Origin: Elmis aenea | Lineage: Eukaryota > Arthropoda > Insecta > Coleoptera > Elmidae | Reading direction: 5' to 3' | Assembly (NCBI GenBank): GCA_947652605.1 | Contig: OX393582.1 | Coordinates: 14,036,544-14,100,543 of the forward strand | Length of the DNA: 64,000 bases | Shown: positions 41,654 to 52,014 of the stretch, piece after piece | How positions within the stretch are numbered: the first letter of the stretch is position 1 | Layout of the letters: each line of letters opens with the position of its first letter | Position numbers and translations under genes: made by a program | Notes under the pieces: model-generated | Told to the model about the DNA's origin: nothing | Database searches by the model: none | Seen by the model: the letters and a program-made list of their open reading frames with translations, nothing else

Positions 41654-41942
41654 CACTTGTTTCTATAAATTATAAATAAAATATAATAAAACAATAGTAA
41701 TATTTAATTAATAACGTAATAATTTACGTTATCTTTTATAGCCAGGCATATAGCATTATAGCGACTAATGCTCGGCATCGGCCTTTATCCCCTCCACTCA
41801 AAAATTCAATGAGTCGGCCCGCTAGTGCTAGTCTAACGATGGTTAAAACCCTTACAATAATGTACGAGGCGTACAAAAGTAGGGGCCGATCGCAAATAAA
41901 TAGCGATTGAAAACAAGGAGAGATATCGTGCATGCTCTGTAG

Positions 41943-43666
41943 CAGGGCCTCGCTGGAGGTTTAATAGGGCCTCATGAACAAGTTTCTATTGGGGCCCCAA
42001 AATTTTTGCAAAAATGAGTTTTTTTTATCAAAAAATCTAATTTATTAATCATAATACTTATACAGGGTGTCCCAGATTACATTTCCAGCATGGGGATCTC
42101 GCTTATTATAAGAGATACAGGTTTGTTTAAATTAGATGAATTATTCATTAGTATGAGAGGAACCACAATCAATTTTTAAAAGTATAAAATTCCTCATGCT
42201 TCAGATGTTATAGCAAAAAATATGAAAATATCAAATTTCTTTTTTCTGTCATAACTTTTTTGTCTTAATCATTGGAACAATTTTATTTGTACTTTCTTAA
42301 GGCACTTTTTAATGGAGAATGTAACTGTTATTTTAGATTATTTTTAACACCTACCATTTTCGAGATATTACCCCTAACTTAATTTTTTCTTATAGGCCGC
42401 GAAGTTGGCTATGAAATAGTTGAATGTGCTTTTTTTCCTCTTTAAAATGAGATATTATTTGCTACATTTATTTTTATAAATAAGTCACAAAATCAAGAAA
42501 AATCGTATTTTACCTAACACTTATCAAGCTATCTATAATAATAAAAACAAAAAACAACTATATGTGTCAAATGACAATTACGATTTGTCTGTGGTATCAT
42601 TTATTAGAATTTTATAGTATTGTTGTGTAATTCGATATTCTTTGTAGCTAATTTGTTATCATATAATTATGGGCACATTTACAACTAATTAAAAATTTTA
42701 TATGTTGAAATGCCACATTATTTACAATAAAAACTGTGTAAAATAGATAATTCTAATTAATTATTGATTTATTTTGCATTTTTTGTTGGTTTCTCAAAAA
42801 AAAACATATTCTTTTGAATTTATTTCCAAATTTTCTAATTACGCATCCTTCTTTGCCTTTTTTGGGATATAGCTCGAATTATATTCGCTCAGCTTCTACA
42901 CAGTTTTTTTTGGCAAAGAATGTAGCATCTCAACATGTCAAATTAATCGCTATTTTTAAATGTTGCCATCATTATAGCAATTACTACAAAGACTATCGAA
43001 TTACACAACAATAATGTGAAATTCTAATAAATGATAGCGCAGACAAACGGTAACTGTCATTTGACATGTAATTAGTTGTTTTTTGTTTTTATTTTCATAG
43101 ATAACTTGATAAGTGTTGGGTAAAATACGATTTTTCTTGACTTTGTGACTTATTTATAAAAATAAATGTAGCAAGTAATATCTCATTTTAAAGAGGAAAA
43201 AAAAGCACATTCAACTATTCCATAGCCAACTTCGCGGCCCACAAGAAAAAATTAAGTTAGGGGTAATATCTCGAAAATGGTAGGTGTTAAAAATAATCTA
43301 AAATAACAGTTAGATTCTCTATTAAAAAGTGCCTTAAGAAAGTACAAATAAAATTGTTCCAATCATTAAGACAAAACAGTTATGACAGAAAAAAGAAATT
43401 TGATATTTTCATATTTTTTGATATAACATCTGAAGCACGAGGAATTTTGTACTTTTAAAAATTGATTGTTGCTCCTCTCATACCAAGGAATAATTCATCT
43501 AATTTAAACAAACCTGTATCTCTTATAATAAGCGAGATCCCCATGCTGGAAATGTAATCTGGGACACCCTGTATAGTCAAGTACTCTTGGAAATTTGCAA
43601 GTGCGGAGTCTCTGAGCGTGGGGCCTTGATCTGGGACCCGAAAAACCTACATCTGAGCCGGTCCTG
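41943..43666. mobile_element. hAT-type element, copy 1, with nested fold-back
   Basis: CAGGGCCTCGCTGG at the left and GAGCCGGTCCTG at the right, with CTCTGTAG and CTCTGTTG flanks. It is split by the 1.5-kb fold-back 42063-43571. The unsplit copy is at 50682-50893. Confidence 0.72.
42063..43571. mobile_element. TA-flanked CAGGGTGTCCCAG fold-back element
   Basis: 1,509 bp, CAGGGTGTCCCAGATTACAT at the left and its inverted copy at the right, long paired arms. Copy 2 of the duplication reads CTTATATAGTCAAG without it, proving a 2-bp TA duplication. Related arms at 26430-26906 and 27290-27450. Confidence 0.9.
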
Positions 43667-44357
43667 CTCTGTTGTTTCAACTGATTCACTGCCTGGCTAC
43701 GGGACTTTTGTCATCACTGCTGCTGCTGCTTGCCTTTTCCGTGTTGGTCATTAATGATAGCTGCGAAACTTGACAATGCTTTATCGCATCAACGTAATAA
43801 CTAACTCTAATGAATGAATGTACTCACTCTAGAGGCGGACTTAGGGCCCCTGGCGCTAATTGTAACCCCCTCCACCAATTTATTAATTTGTGCATAATCA
43901 GAAAAATTTGTGTTAGACTAGGTAGGTAGAACGAAAAATTTAATTAGTATACTCTGTTTCAATTGTACGCAAAAAAGTGTCCTAATAATGTCGGAAAATA
44001 TTTTGGGTATGATTTTAAATAAGCAAATTACAAGCAAAAATCGAAAACGTCATTGTGTTGTTTTTACGAATAGCGCAAAAACTGTACATTTTTTTCAAGA
44101 TTTTTTTAAGGAATCGTTGATATTAAATTATAGATAATTTTAACTCGTTTAACCAACTCTGTATCTCTTACCGTTTACGAGATCCCCATGCACTTACATT
44201 GAATGAAATTTAAACAATATATATTTTATTTTTCAATGATATGTACAATAGCAATTACTTGATATAAAATTTCTACAGTCGGAAAACATAACTACAACAT
44301 TTAACAAAATCTACTCGAGAAATCAAATTATCTTTGTATTGTACAACTTTTTTTACT

Positions 44358-45114
44358 GTCAATGTCCAAGGTTTTTATTTAAGAAAATAGAGGTTTGCTT
44401 CATCTCTTGAAAGTCAATGTCTCTAAATAAAATTTTGTTTTGTTGTTAAACTAAGCATAAAAATCTGTATAAAAAACCTTCATAACATTTTGTTGTATTT
44501 TAATAAATAAAGAAGTTGTATATTTTGAAAGCTCTGAAGGATTACCTTCGTATCGGGGTATTTCATTCAATAGGGAAATATGGAAACCTGGGGGGTAACC
44601 TGCTGGTGGTGGATTGGGATTCATATTTATTTGATCTATTTGTAAATTGTCAAATAGGTTTATTAATTCTAATTCGTACGGTTCTGAATCGGAACTAGAA
44701 AGTGTTTTATGATATTAAGTCACTGATTGATTATTAATGTGGGTAATTTTTTTTTTATGTTAGTACAGGGTGCTTACCACGAAAATCTTAGTCGTCTGGA
44801 TGGTATATTAAGTGTTATTAGCTAACACTCCAGATGTCTCGCTTACAAGAAATTCGAGTAAACTTATGTAACTAAAATGCAATCATTGACAACAAATCAA
44901 TAACTGTTTCAAATTAATTGAATCTATTAATTCGAAACTCGGTGTATGATTTAATTGGCAAATGTAAGTATGTTTTTAAAATGATTTTATTTGTTTCACT
45001 TCACTTTATGAAGGTAAAGGTAATTACTTACAGTAGGAACTGCATTATGTTGAAATGTAGAAATAATATGTCTGCAATAGACTGCTGTGGGGGCCAGCGA
45101 TGCTATACCGTGGC
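44358..45114. other. Intergenic, no gene seen
   Basis: Between the end of duplication copy 1 and the next half element. One isolated TA|CAGGGTG end at 44765. No gene. Confidence 0.4.
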
Positions 45115-45615
45115 GATGATGAACATAAACAAACCATGGCAACCACCAAAATGAATCGTTTTATATTGGAATATTTGATGGTTCATGTTTACTCATTTTA
45201 TTTTTTACTCAAAAACGGTAGGCTTTACGAGATAAACTAAAGAATAAATAAAGTTTCTAAATAAATCACGCTTTGAAAAAAAAAATATTTTTAATTAAAA
45301 AATTTTAACCCAACAAAAAATTCTGATAAGAAAACCAACAGGGGTCGCACTTTTCAGCCCCCTGTGGAGGTGGGAGATGATTAAAAATATTACTATGAAA
45401 AACCTTTTAATAAATATAAAACATCTACCAAGTATCATTCTCCTACATTTATCCAAATTTGAGAAATAAAATAAAAACCTACTTTTACCGCACCCCTTTA
45501 GGGGGGTGTAACTTCGAAAGGAGACGTCTAAGGAATTTTTTTTTATGAAAGACCCCCCTTAATTTTCAATAAGGAATCACCACCTGATTTTTTTGCAATA
45601 CTTAAGAAACACCCT
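45115..45615. mobile_element. Right half of a CAGGGTGTTTCTTAAG fold-back element
   Basis: Begins ATGAACATAAACAAACC and ends CACCCTG|TA. It is the inverted partner of 34631-35130. The two halves bracket 10 kb that includes gene 4. Confidence 0.65.
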
Positions 45616-45718
45616 GTATACTAGCGAGATTGGCTCATGCAGCTGCAATAGATGAATAGTATCTTAACACAACAAGATAACAAATATGAATAATATGATT
45701 AGTCAGAATACATAACTC

Positions 45719-46026
45719 ATGCCGCTCTATATTACTAATTCGTTGATAATCGCCGGTCTGAAAACTACCTTCGACGGTTGACGCGTCAATACTGCTGATA
45801 ATAACAAATTTATATAAACACTTAACTGCAATTCTACATAACCATTCAATCATTTACGTTCGTGCCCTACGCGTAACTTTACCGGGTGTGATTGGGCTTT
45901 TTTAGAAAATGCACCTAAACCATCTTCAGAATAATTTAGTACATTAAAGTGCCAGGTATTTAGTAGGTACTTACCTACACCACCTAAAACTGTAGTTTAA
46001 TTACATTTTGGTAACTAAAGAATGTA
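45719..46026 (+). promoter_or_regulatory. Promoter and 5' UTR of gene 5 (shared block)
   Basis: Nearly identical to the block before gene 4; TATATAAA at 45811-45818 and the same CATTCAATCATTTACG start region. A short insertion (TAGTAGGTACTTACCTACACC) distinguishes its leader. Confidence 0.65.
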
Positions 46027-47103
46027 ATGATGAACGCTAGACCTAAATTAGTCTTTGTTATATTTTTTATAACCATTTCAATAACTTTTCAAAGTCTAAC
46101 ATGGAACTTTTCCGGTACATTACAACCTGAAACGAAGTATGTGCTATATTGGACCAAACAATTCGATAGAGAAGATTTTGAACTAGGTTTGGGTCATGGA
46201 CCGTTTAAAAATTGTAAAATTAGCAAGTGTTATGTGACAAGTAACAAAAGTTTCCTTCCAATCGATTATTTTGATGCTCTAGTTTTCCACGCAAGAGAAT
46301 ACAGCACACGGGAACATGGAATGCCATCAAAAAGAAAACCCAATCAGGTTTATATATTTGGACTTCTCGAATCACCCTATCACATGGGAAATTTTGATTC
46401 AAAAACTATTAATAAATTTTATAATTGGACGATGACTTATAGACGAGATTCTGATGTATGGAGACCGTATGGTCGAGTGTGGAAGAAGAAAACTAATTAC
46501 GTTATACCTACTGTCGATTCCGTTTTAAAAAAAACTTCTCTGGTAGCTTGGTTCGTTTCTAATTGCAACACCCCTAGTAGAAGAGAGGAATTGGTCAAAA
46601 AATTGCAAAAATACATTCAAGTTGACATTTATGGAGGTTGCGGACCTCTGAAATGTCCACGTTCGCAAGGATCTCAGTGTTACGCCATGCTGGATAACAA
46701 ATACAAATTTTACCTGTCGTTTGAAAACTCATTGTGTGAAGACTACGTTACCGAAAAATTGTACAAAATATTGAATATTAATGTGGTGCCGATAGTGTAC
46801 GGTGGCGGTAAATATGAAGAACTGGCACCACCCAACTCTGTGATAAACGTTAAGAACTACAACTCGATCGACGAACTGGTTAATTATATCAAATATTTGG
46901 ATCAAAATCCCGTGGATTATTTAAAATATTTCGAATGGAAAAAATATTATGTAATAACTGATAACACGTCTGAGAGTACGATGTGCTCGTTATGTGAAAA
47001 ATTGCACGACGCACACCAGCAAACCACTATTTACGAAAATATACACGAGTGGTGGACCAAAAAAGGCCAAGCTTGTAAAACTGAACGTCCATGGATAGTT
47101 TGA
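46027..47103 (+). CDS. Alpha-1,3-fucosyltransferase, GT10 family, gene 5
   Basis: A single exon of 358 residues. The membrane anchor is four residues shorter than in gene 4. All GT10 motifs are present: FYNWTMTYRRDSDVWRPYGR, KFYLSFENSLCEDYVTEKL from about 227, VPIVYGGGKY, APPNSVINV, YFEWKK and CSLC. The first 600 bases are almost identical to gene 4. About 46725-46850 instead match gene 3 (ENSLC, GGGKY and the same silent bases), then gene 4-like sequence resumes. This patch is best explained by gene conversion. Confidence 0.93.
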   Translation: MMNARPKLVFVIFFITISITFQSLTWNFSGTLQPETKYVLYWTKQFDREDFELGLGHGPFKNCKISKCYVTSNKSFLPIDYFDALVFHAREYSTREHGMPSKRKPNQVYIFGLLESPYHMGNFDSKTINKFYNWTMTYRRDSDVWRPYGRVWKKKTNYVIPTVDSVLKKTSLVAWFVSNCNTPSRREELVKKLQKYIQVDIYGGCGPLKCPRSQGSQCYAMLDNKYKFYLSFENSLCEDYVTEKLYKILNINVVPIVYGGGKYEELAPPNSVINVKNYNSIDELVNYIKYLDQNPVDYLKYFEWKKYYVITDNTSESTMCSLCEKLHDAHQQTTIYENIHEWWTKKGQACKTERPWIV

Positions 47104-47292
47104 TCGAAAAATGAGGTCAATTAAATGCGACTTGAAATTAAGTAACATAAAACAATAATGTGCAGAGTTTCTGATATAACCAAATGTAACATTTTAAAAT
47201 GAAAAACCGTTTGGCTGGTGGCGAAAAGTCAATAAGCATTTGCATGGCGAATAGTGACAAGTGATAATTTTTTAATTCCTAGAAGTATAAAT

Positions 47293-48761
47293 CAGGGATG
47301 GAAAACGTAACGTAACGATACCCGATAACGTTATAATAACGATTCAATTATAAATTATAAGTTTCAAATACAATAACGTAACGATATTTTAATAACGTTA
47401 TATAACGTTATAATAACCGATAACGTTTCATTAAAAGTTATTTTGTATCGTTATTCTCTATAAATTAAATTTTTATATGATCATCTTTTTATTTTCAGAA
47501 GATATAATATTTTGTTTATATTTTAGAAATTAAAATGAAAATACAGTATCTCAACGTAATTTTGTACTATTTTCAAAATTTACATTTATAGATCCCAAAA
47601 ATAATTTCAGAGTTGCAAATGAAAATTATTTTTTTAACGTTATACAGGATGTTTCTTAAATAATGCGAAAAAATTCGAGAGGTCATTCCTTATCGACAAT
47701 TAAGGGGGGTCTATCATATAAAAATTTTTCCTTAGACGTCTCCTTTCGGAGTTACACCCCCCTAATTGGATCGGTAAAATTAGATTTTTATTTTATTTCT
47801 CAAATTTGGATAAACGTAGGAGAATGATATTTGGTAGATGTTTTATACTTATTAAAAGGTTTCCCATAGTAATATTTTTAATCATCTCTCACCTTCACAG
47901 GGATACTAATTGCGAACCCTGTTGGTTTTTTTTAATTAGAACTTTTTGGTGTGTTGAAATTTTGTAATTAAATTTTTTTTTGAAAACTTGATTTATTTAT
48001 AATTTTTTCTTTTCTCGTAAAACCTACAGTTTTTGAGTAAAAAATTATATGAATGAACATGAACCATCAGATATTCCAATATTAAACGATTCATTTTGGT
48101 GGTTATTGTGGTTTGTTTATGTTCATATTGCGTAGAATTGACGGGTGTAATTCATTTTGACGTTTACGCGGCGACAACGCTAAAACGCCCGTCAATTCTA
48201 CCCAATATGAACATAAACATCATGTACACTCATTTAATTTTTTACTTAAAAACTGTAGATATTACGAGAAAAGTTAAAAAATAAAAAATAAATCTAAATA
48301 AATCAAACTCACCAAAAAGTTCTGATTAAAAAACCAACAAAGGTCGCACTTTTCAGCCCCCTGTGAAGGGGGGAGATGATTGAAAATATTACTCTGGTAA
48401 ACCTTTAAATAAGTACAAAACATACCAAATATCATTCTTCTACATTTATCCAAATTTGAGAAATAAAATAAAAATCTAACATTACCAATCCCCTTTAGGA
48501 AGGTGTAACTCCGCAAGAAAACATCTAAGGAAAAAAATTTATATAAAAGAGCCCCCTTAATTTTCGATAAGAAATCACCTCCCGAATTTTTTCGCATTAA
48601 TTAAAAAACACCCTGTATATCATAATTTATGTAACGTTATATAACGTTATATAACATACCGATTCATTTTTTTAATGTTATTTATAACGTTATGTAACGA
48701 AAATAAATAATAAATAACGTTATACAATAACGTAACGATTTAAAACGTTATTCCATCCCTG
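47293..48761. mobile_element. hAT-type element with 8-bp duplication and nested insert
   Basis: Starts CAGGGATGGAA, ends TTCCATCCCTG; flanks GTATAAAT at 47285-47292 and 48762-48769. The interior repeats AACGTTAT/ATAACGTT words. Genes 4 and 6 have the empty site. Split by 47645-48615. Confidence 0.92.
47645..48615. mobile_element. TA-flanked fold-back element nested in the hAT element
   Basis: CAGGATGTTTCTTAAATAATGCG at the left and AAAAACACCCTG at the right, TA on both sides. It has complete arms with a 100-bp loop (hairpin GTAGAATTGACGGG...CCCGTCAATTCTAC). It gives the full form of the half copies at 34631, 45115 and 62425. Confidence 0.85.
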
Positions 48762-49155
48762 GTATAAATACATATATTTAAGTGGTTTTTTTTTTACCAT
48801 CAGGCCTTAAAATGTGTTGCAAAAAGTATGCATGACAAAATATTAGCTTACAACCACGAGATATAACTTATTTTATTTAATTTGTCAACATTTACAGTTT
48901 ATTATTTTTTTTTAAACTGTAAAATGAACATTTTAAATAACACTCAATGTTGGAAACGCTAAGACTGATACCACGCGATAACCCTAATCAAAAGAGAAAA
49001 GTTTTGACCAAGGCTAAAAGCATTCCGCATGGCAAAATTATAGTTCCATTCAAAAAGAAACAAAAAGAGTTGTTACATGAATGCGTCCTTTAAAAATAAA
49101 TTAAGTAAAACGATTGTCTTTAAAATGTACATTAATATTATAGTGTTGAGCTGTA

Positions 49156-49295
49156 ATGGTGCCTGTCTACGTGAGAGTAAACTACTCTCGATAGTAAGGT
49201 CGCCAAGGATACAGCCCCTGAGAGTAACTCGCGATTGGCTGTATCCTGGCGACGCTGCTATCGAGAGTTGTTTACTCTCACGTGGAGAGGCACCG
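49156..49295. mobile_element. Palindromic MITE with empty site
   Basis: Same family as 35308-35449. Copy 1 of the duplication reads AGCTGTAAGACCATTAAT at the corresponding place, so this copy inserted after the duplication and duplicated TA. Confidence 0.85.
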
Positions 49296-49377
49296 TAAGA
49301 CCATTAATAAAGGATTATTTACATATGATATTCAGAATGAGGTAAACTATTTTCTAAAGCTTAATTAAACTTATAAC

Positions 49378-50581
49378 CGGGGCCATCGTTAAATAGCGGG
49401 CCTACTTCTTACTGCAAAATGCGAGAAAACTGGTGGGGACAAAGGCCGACCGTTTATTATTTGCTCATTTCTGCTGTACCTTTTAATTTTCTGCTGGTCT
49501 CTAATACGAGGTAATTTTAAAAAAGTAATTGTATCTCCAACTTCACAGTGAGGTACATTTGCTAAAAAAGCAAAAACTTTTTACGTCATCATTGTTTGCT
49601 CGTTTTTTTCTAATTTTTGCTTTATATATTTTAAATTTTTTGCTGGTCTCTAATATGGGATAATTAAAAAAACAGTTTTGTACCTCCAACTTCACGGTGA
49701 GGTGCATAAGCAAAAAAATCAAGCAACTGTTTACATCATTTTTTGCAAATTTTTGCTTTAATTTTTTTGCTGGTCGCTTCCACAAGACAACTTTTTCGTG
49801 AATTTTGTGTGCTACAAATAGTATTCTTCGATTTTCAACGAATAACTTCAAATAACCGTAATTTACGTTAATATTTTGTTCTAATAACCTAATAATAAAT
49901 AAAGTTCAAATCATAATTTACACATCCTTTTAATTTATTGATATTTTAAGGTAATTTTGTTGCGGTGATTGTCAAAACAATAAACTCTTGTACGTAGCAC
50001 AAGTTAATTGATAATACGAAATTGTTTTGTGTTTTTTTTTAGTAAATTAAATTTTTACTTTGAGGTAAGTAATAATAAATAATTATGCTATTAGCTGATA
50101 TTTGCATGTTTACTATGATAGCATGTACTTATAACTTATATAACTCATATAAATAGAGTCAATCAATAATTTGCTTTATAAGAGATAATACATCGATGCA
50201 ACTTAAAAAGATGATAACATAATTTCAAATTTCATTCATGTTTCTAAATTTACATTGTTGTTTCAGAATGCTTAATAATTACATAACAAATATACCTGTT
50301 AAATGTTGCGTACCTGAATGTAAAAGTAATTACAAACGAAGTAGTTACACACCACTGTTTAATTATTATATTTTAAAATATTTATAACACTTGTTTCTAT
50401 AAATTATAAATAAAATATAATAAAATAATAGTAATATTTAATTAATAACGTAATAATTTACGTTATCTTTTATAGCCAGGCATATACTTCTAGTATTATA
50501 GCGACTAATGCTCGGCATCAACCTTTATCCCCTCCACTCAAAAATTTAATGAGTCGGCCCGCTAGTATAACGATGGCCCCG
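49378..50581. mobile_element. P-like nonautonomous element, copy 2
   Basis: Ends CGGGGCCATCG... and ...CGATGGCCCCG, a clean inverted pair. It carries the same THAP start with ATG changed to ATA. It lies inside the duplicated block, so the element was there before the duplication. Confidence 0.62.
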
Positions 50582-50681
50582 TTAAAACCCTTACAATAAT
50601 GTACGAGGTGTACAAAAGAAGAAGCCGATCGCAAATAAATAGCGATTGAAAACAAGGAGAGAAATCGTGCATGCTCTGTAG

Positions 50682-50893
50682 CAGGGCCGGCTGGAGGTTT
50701 TATAGGGCCTCATGAAAAAGTTACTATTGGGGCCCCAAAATTTTTGCAAAAATGAGTTTTTTTTATCAAAAAATCTAATTTATTAATCATAATACTTATA
50801 TAGTCAAGTACTCTTGGAAATTTGCAAGTGCGGAGTCTCTGAGCGTGGGGCCTTGATCTGGGACCCGAAAAACCTACATCTGAGCCGGTCCTG
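50682..50893. mobile_element. hAT-type MITE
   Basis: CAGGGCCGGCTGG at the left and GAGCCGGTCCTG at the right. Flanks CTCTGTAG and CTCTGTTG (7 of 8 equal). 212 bp and unsplit, unlike the copy at 41943-43666. Confidence 0.78.
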
Positions 50894-52014
50894 CTCTGTT
50901 GTTTCAACTGATTCACTGGCTGGCTACGGGACCTTTGTCATCACTGCTGCTGTTGCTTGCCTTTTCCGTGTTGGTCATTAATGATAGCTGCGAAACTTGA
51001 CAATGCTTTATCGCATCAACGTAATAACTAACTCTAATGAATGAATGTACTCACTCTAGAGGCGGACTTAGGGCCCCTGGCGCTAATTGTAACCCCCTCC
51101 ACCAATTTATTAATTTGTGCATAATAAGAAAAATTTGTGTTAGACTAGGTAGGTAGAACGAAAAATTTAATTAGTATACTCTGTTTCAATTGTACGCAAA
51201 AAAGTGTCCTAATAATGTCGAAAAATATTTTGGGTATGATTTTAAATAAGCAAATTACAAGCAAAAATCGAAAACGTCATTGTGTTGTTTTTACGAATAG
51301 CGCAAAAACTGTACATTTTTTTCAAGATTTTTTTAAGAAATCGTTGATATTAAATTATAGATAATTTTAACTCGTTTAACCAACTCTGTATCTCTTACCG
51401 TTTACGAGATCCCCATGCACTTACATTGAATGAAATTTAAACAATATATATTTTATTTTTCAATGATATGTACAATAGCAATTACTTGATATAAAATTTC
51501 TACAGTCGGAAAATATAACTACAACATTTAACAAAATCTACTCGAGAAATCAAATTATCTTTGTATTGTACAACTTTTTTTTACTGATTATTATATCCAT
51601 TTCATTTACTATCAAAATTTAACTTGTGCAAATCGAAATGTATACTAAACACTTATCATACTTGCCGCATTGTATTTATACCTATAAAATAACCTGTTCA
51701 TTGGGAACATTTTAGAATTAAATCTTGAAACATTAAATTAAGATCTCCCCATATAATGAAGGGTTCAAAAATATTGTTATGCAGTTCAAGTGTAGGATCA
51801 AGACATGGTCATAAAGGTTGGTAATGATGAGATTAGAATTTCTGCAGTTCGTCTGCACCGGCAGGGCTCATGAGAAGGAGGGGCAGGGGGCTCCGAGCCC
51901 CGGGCCCGGGAGTAATTTAAGGGCCCAGGAATAAATATACCTTTTTGATTTTGGTGTATTAAATATTCACGATTCACTTTTTTTTTATAAATTTTCAAAT
52001 AATTTATTTACTTA

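Larger units (their letters stand above)
40106..41842. mobile_element. P-like nonautonomous element, copy 1
   Basis: The terminal inverted repeat begins CGGGGCCATCGTTATACTAG at the left. Its inverted copy closes the right end (clean in copy 2, trimmed by five bases here). Flanking TTAAAACC-like duplications are 7-8 bp. A THAP-domain start inside (41558) points to the P superfamily, known for THAP domains and 8-bp duplications. Contains a tandem repeat at 40205-40560. Confidence 0.6.
36408..44357. repeat. Segmental duplication, copy 1 (with gene 4)
   Basis: It aligns with 45719-51582 from the shared promoter (ATGCCGCT) to TTGTATTGTACAACTTTTTT. Copy-specific insertions are 37975-39654 and 42063-43571. 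About 550 bp near 40870-41430 are absent from copy 2. The coding parts are nearly identical, so the duplication is recent. Confidence 0.85.
45719..51582. repeat. Segmental duplication, copy 2 (with gene 5)
   Basis: It aligns with 36408-44357. It has its own insertions at 47293-48761 and 49156-49295 and lacks both fold-backs of copy 1. Confidence 0.85.
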
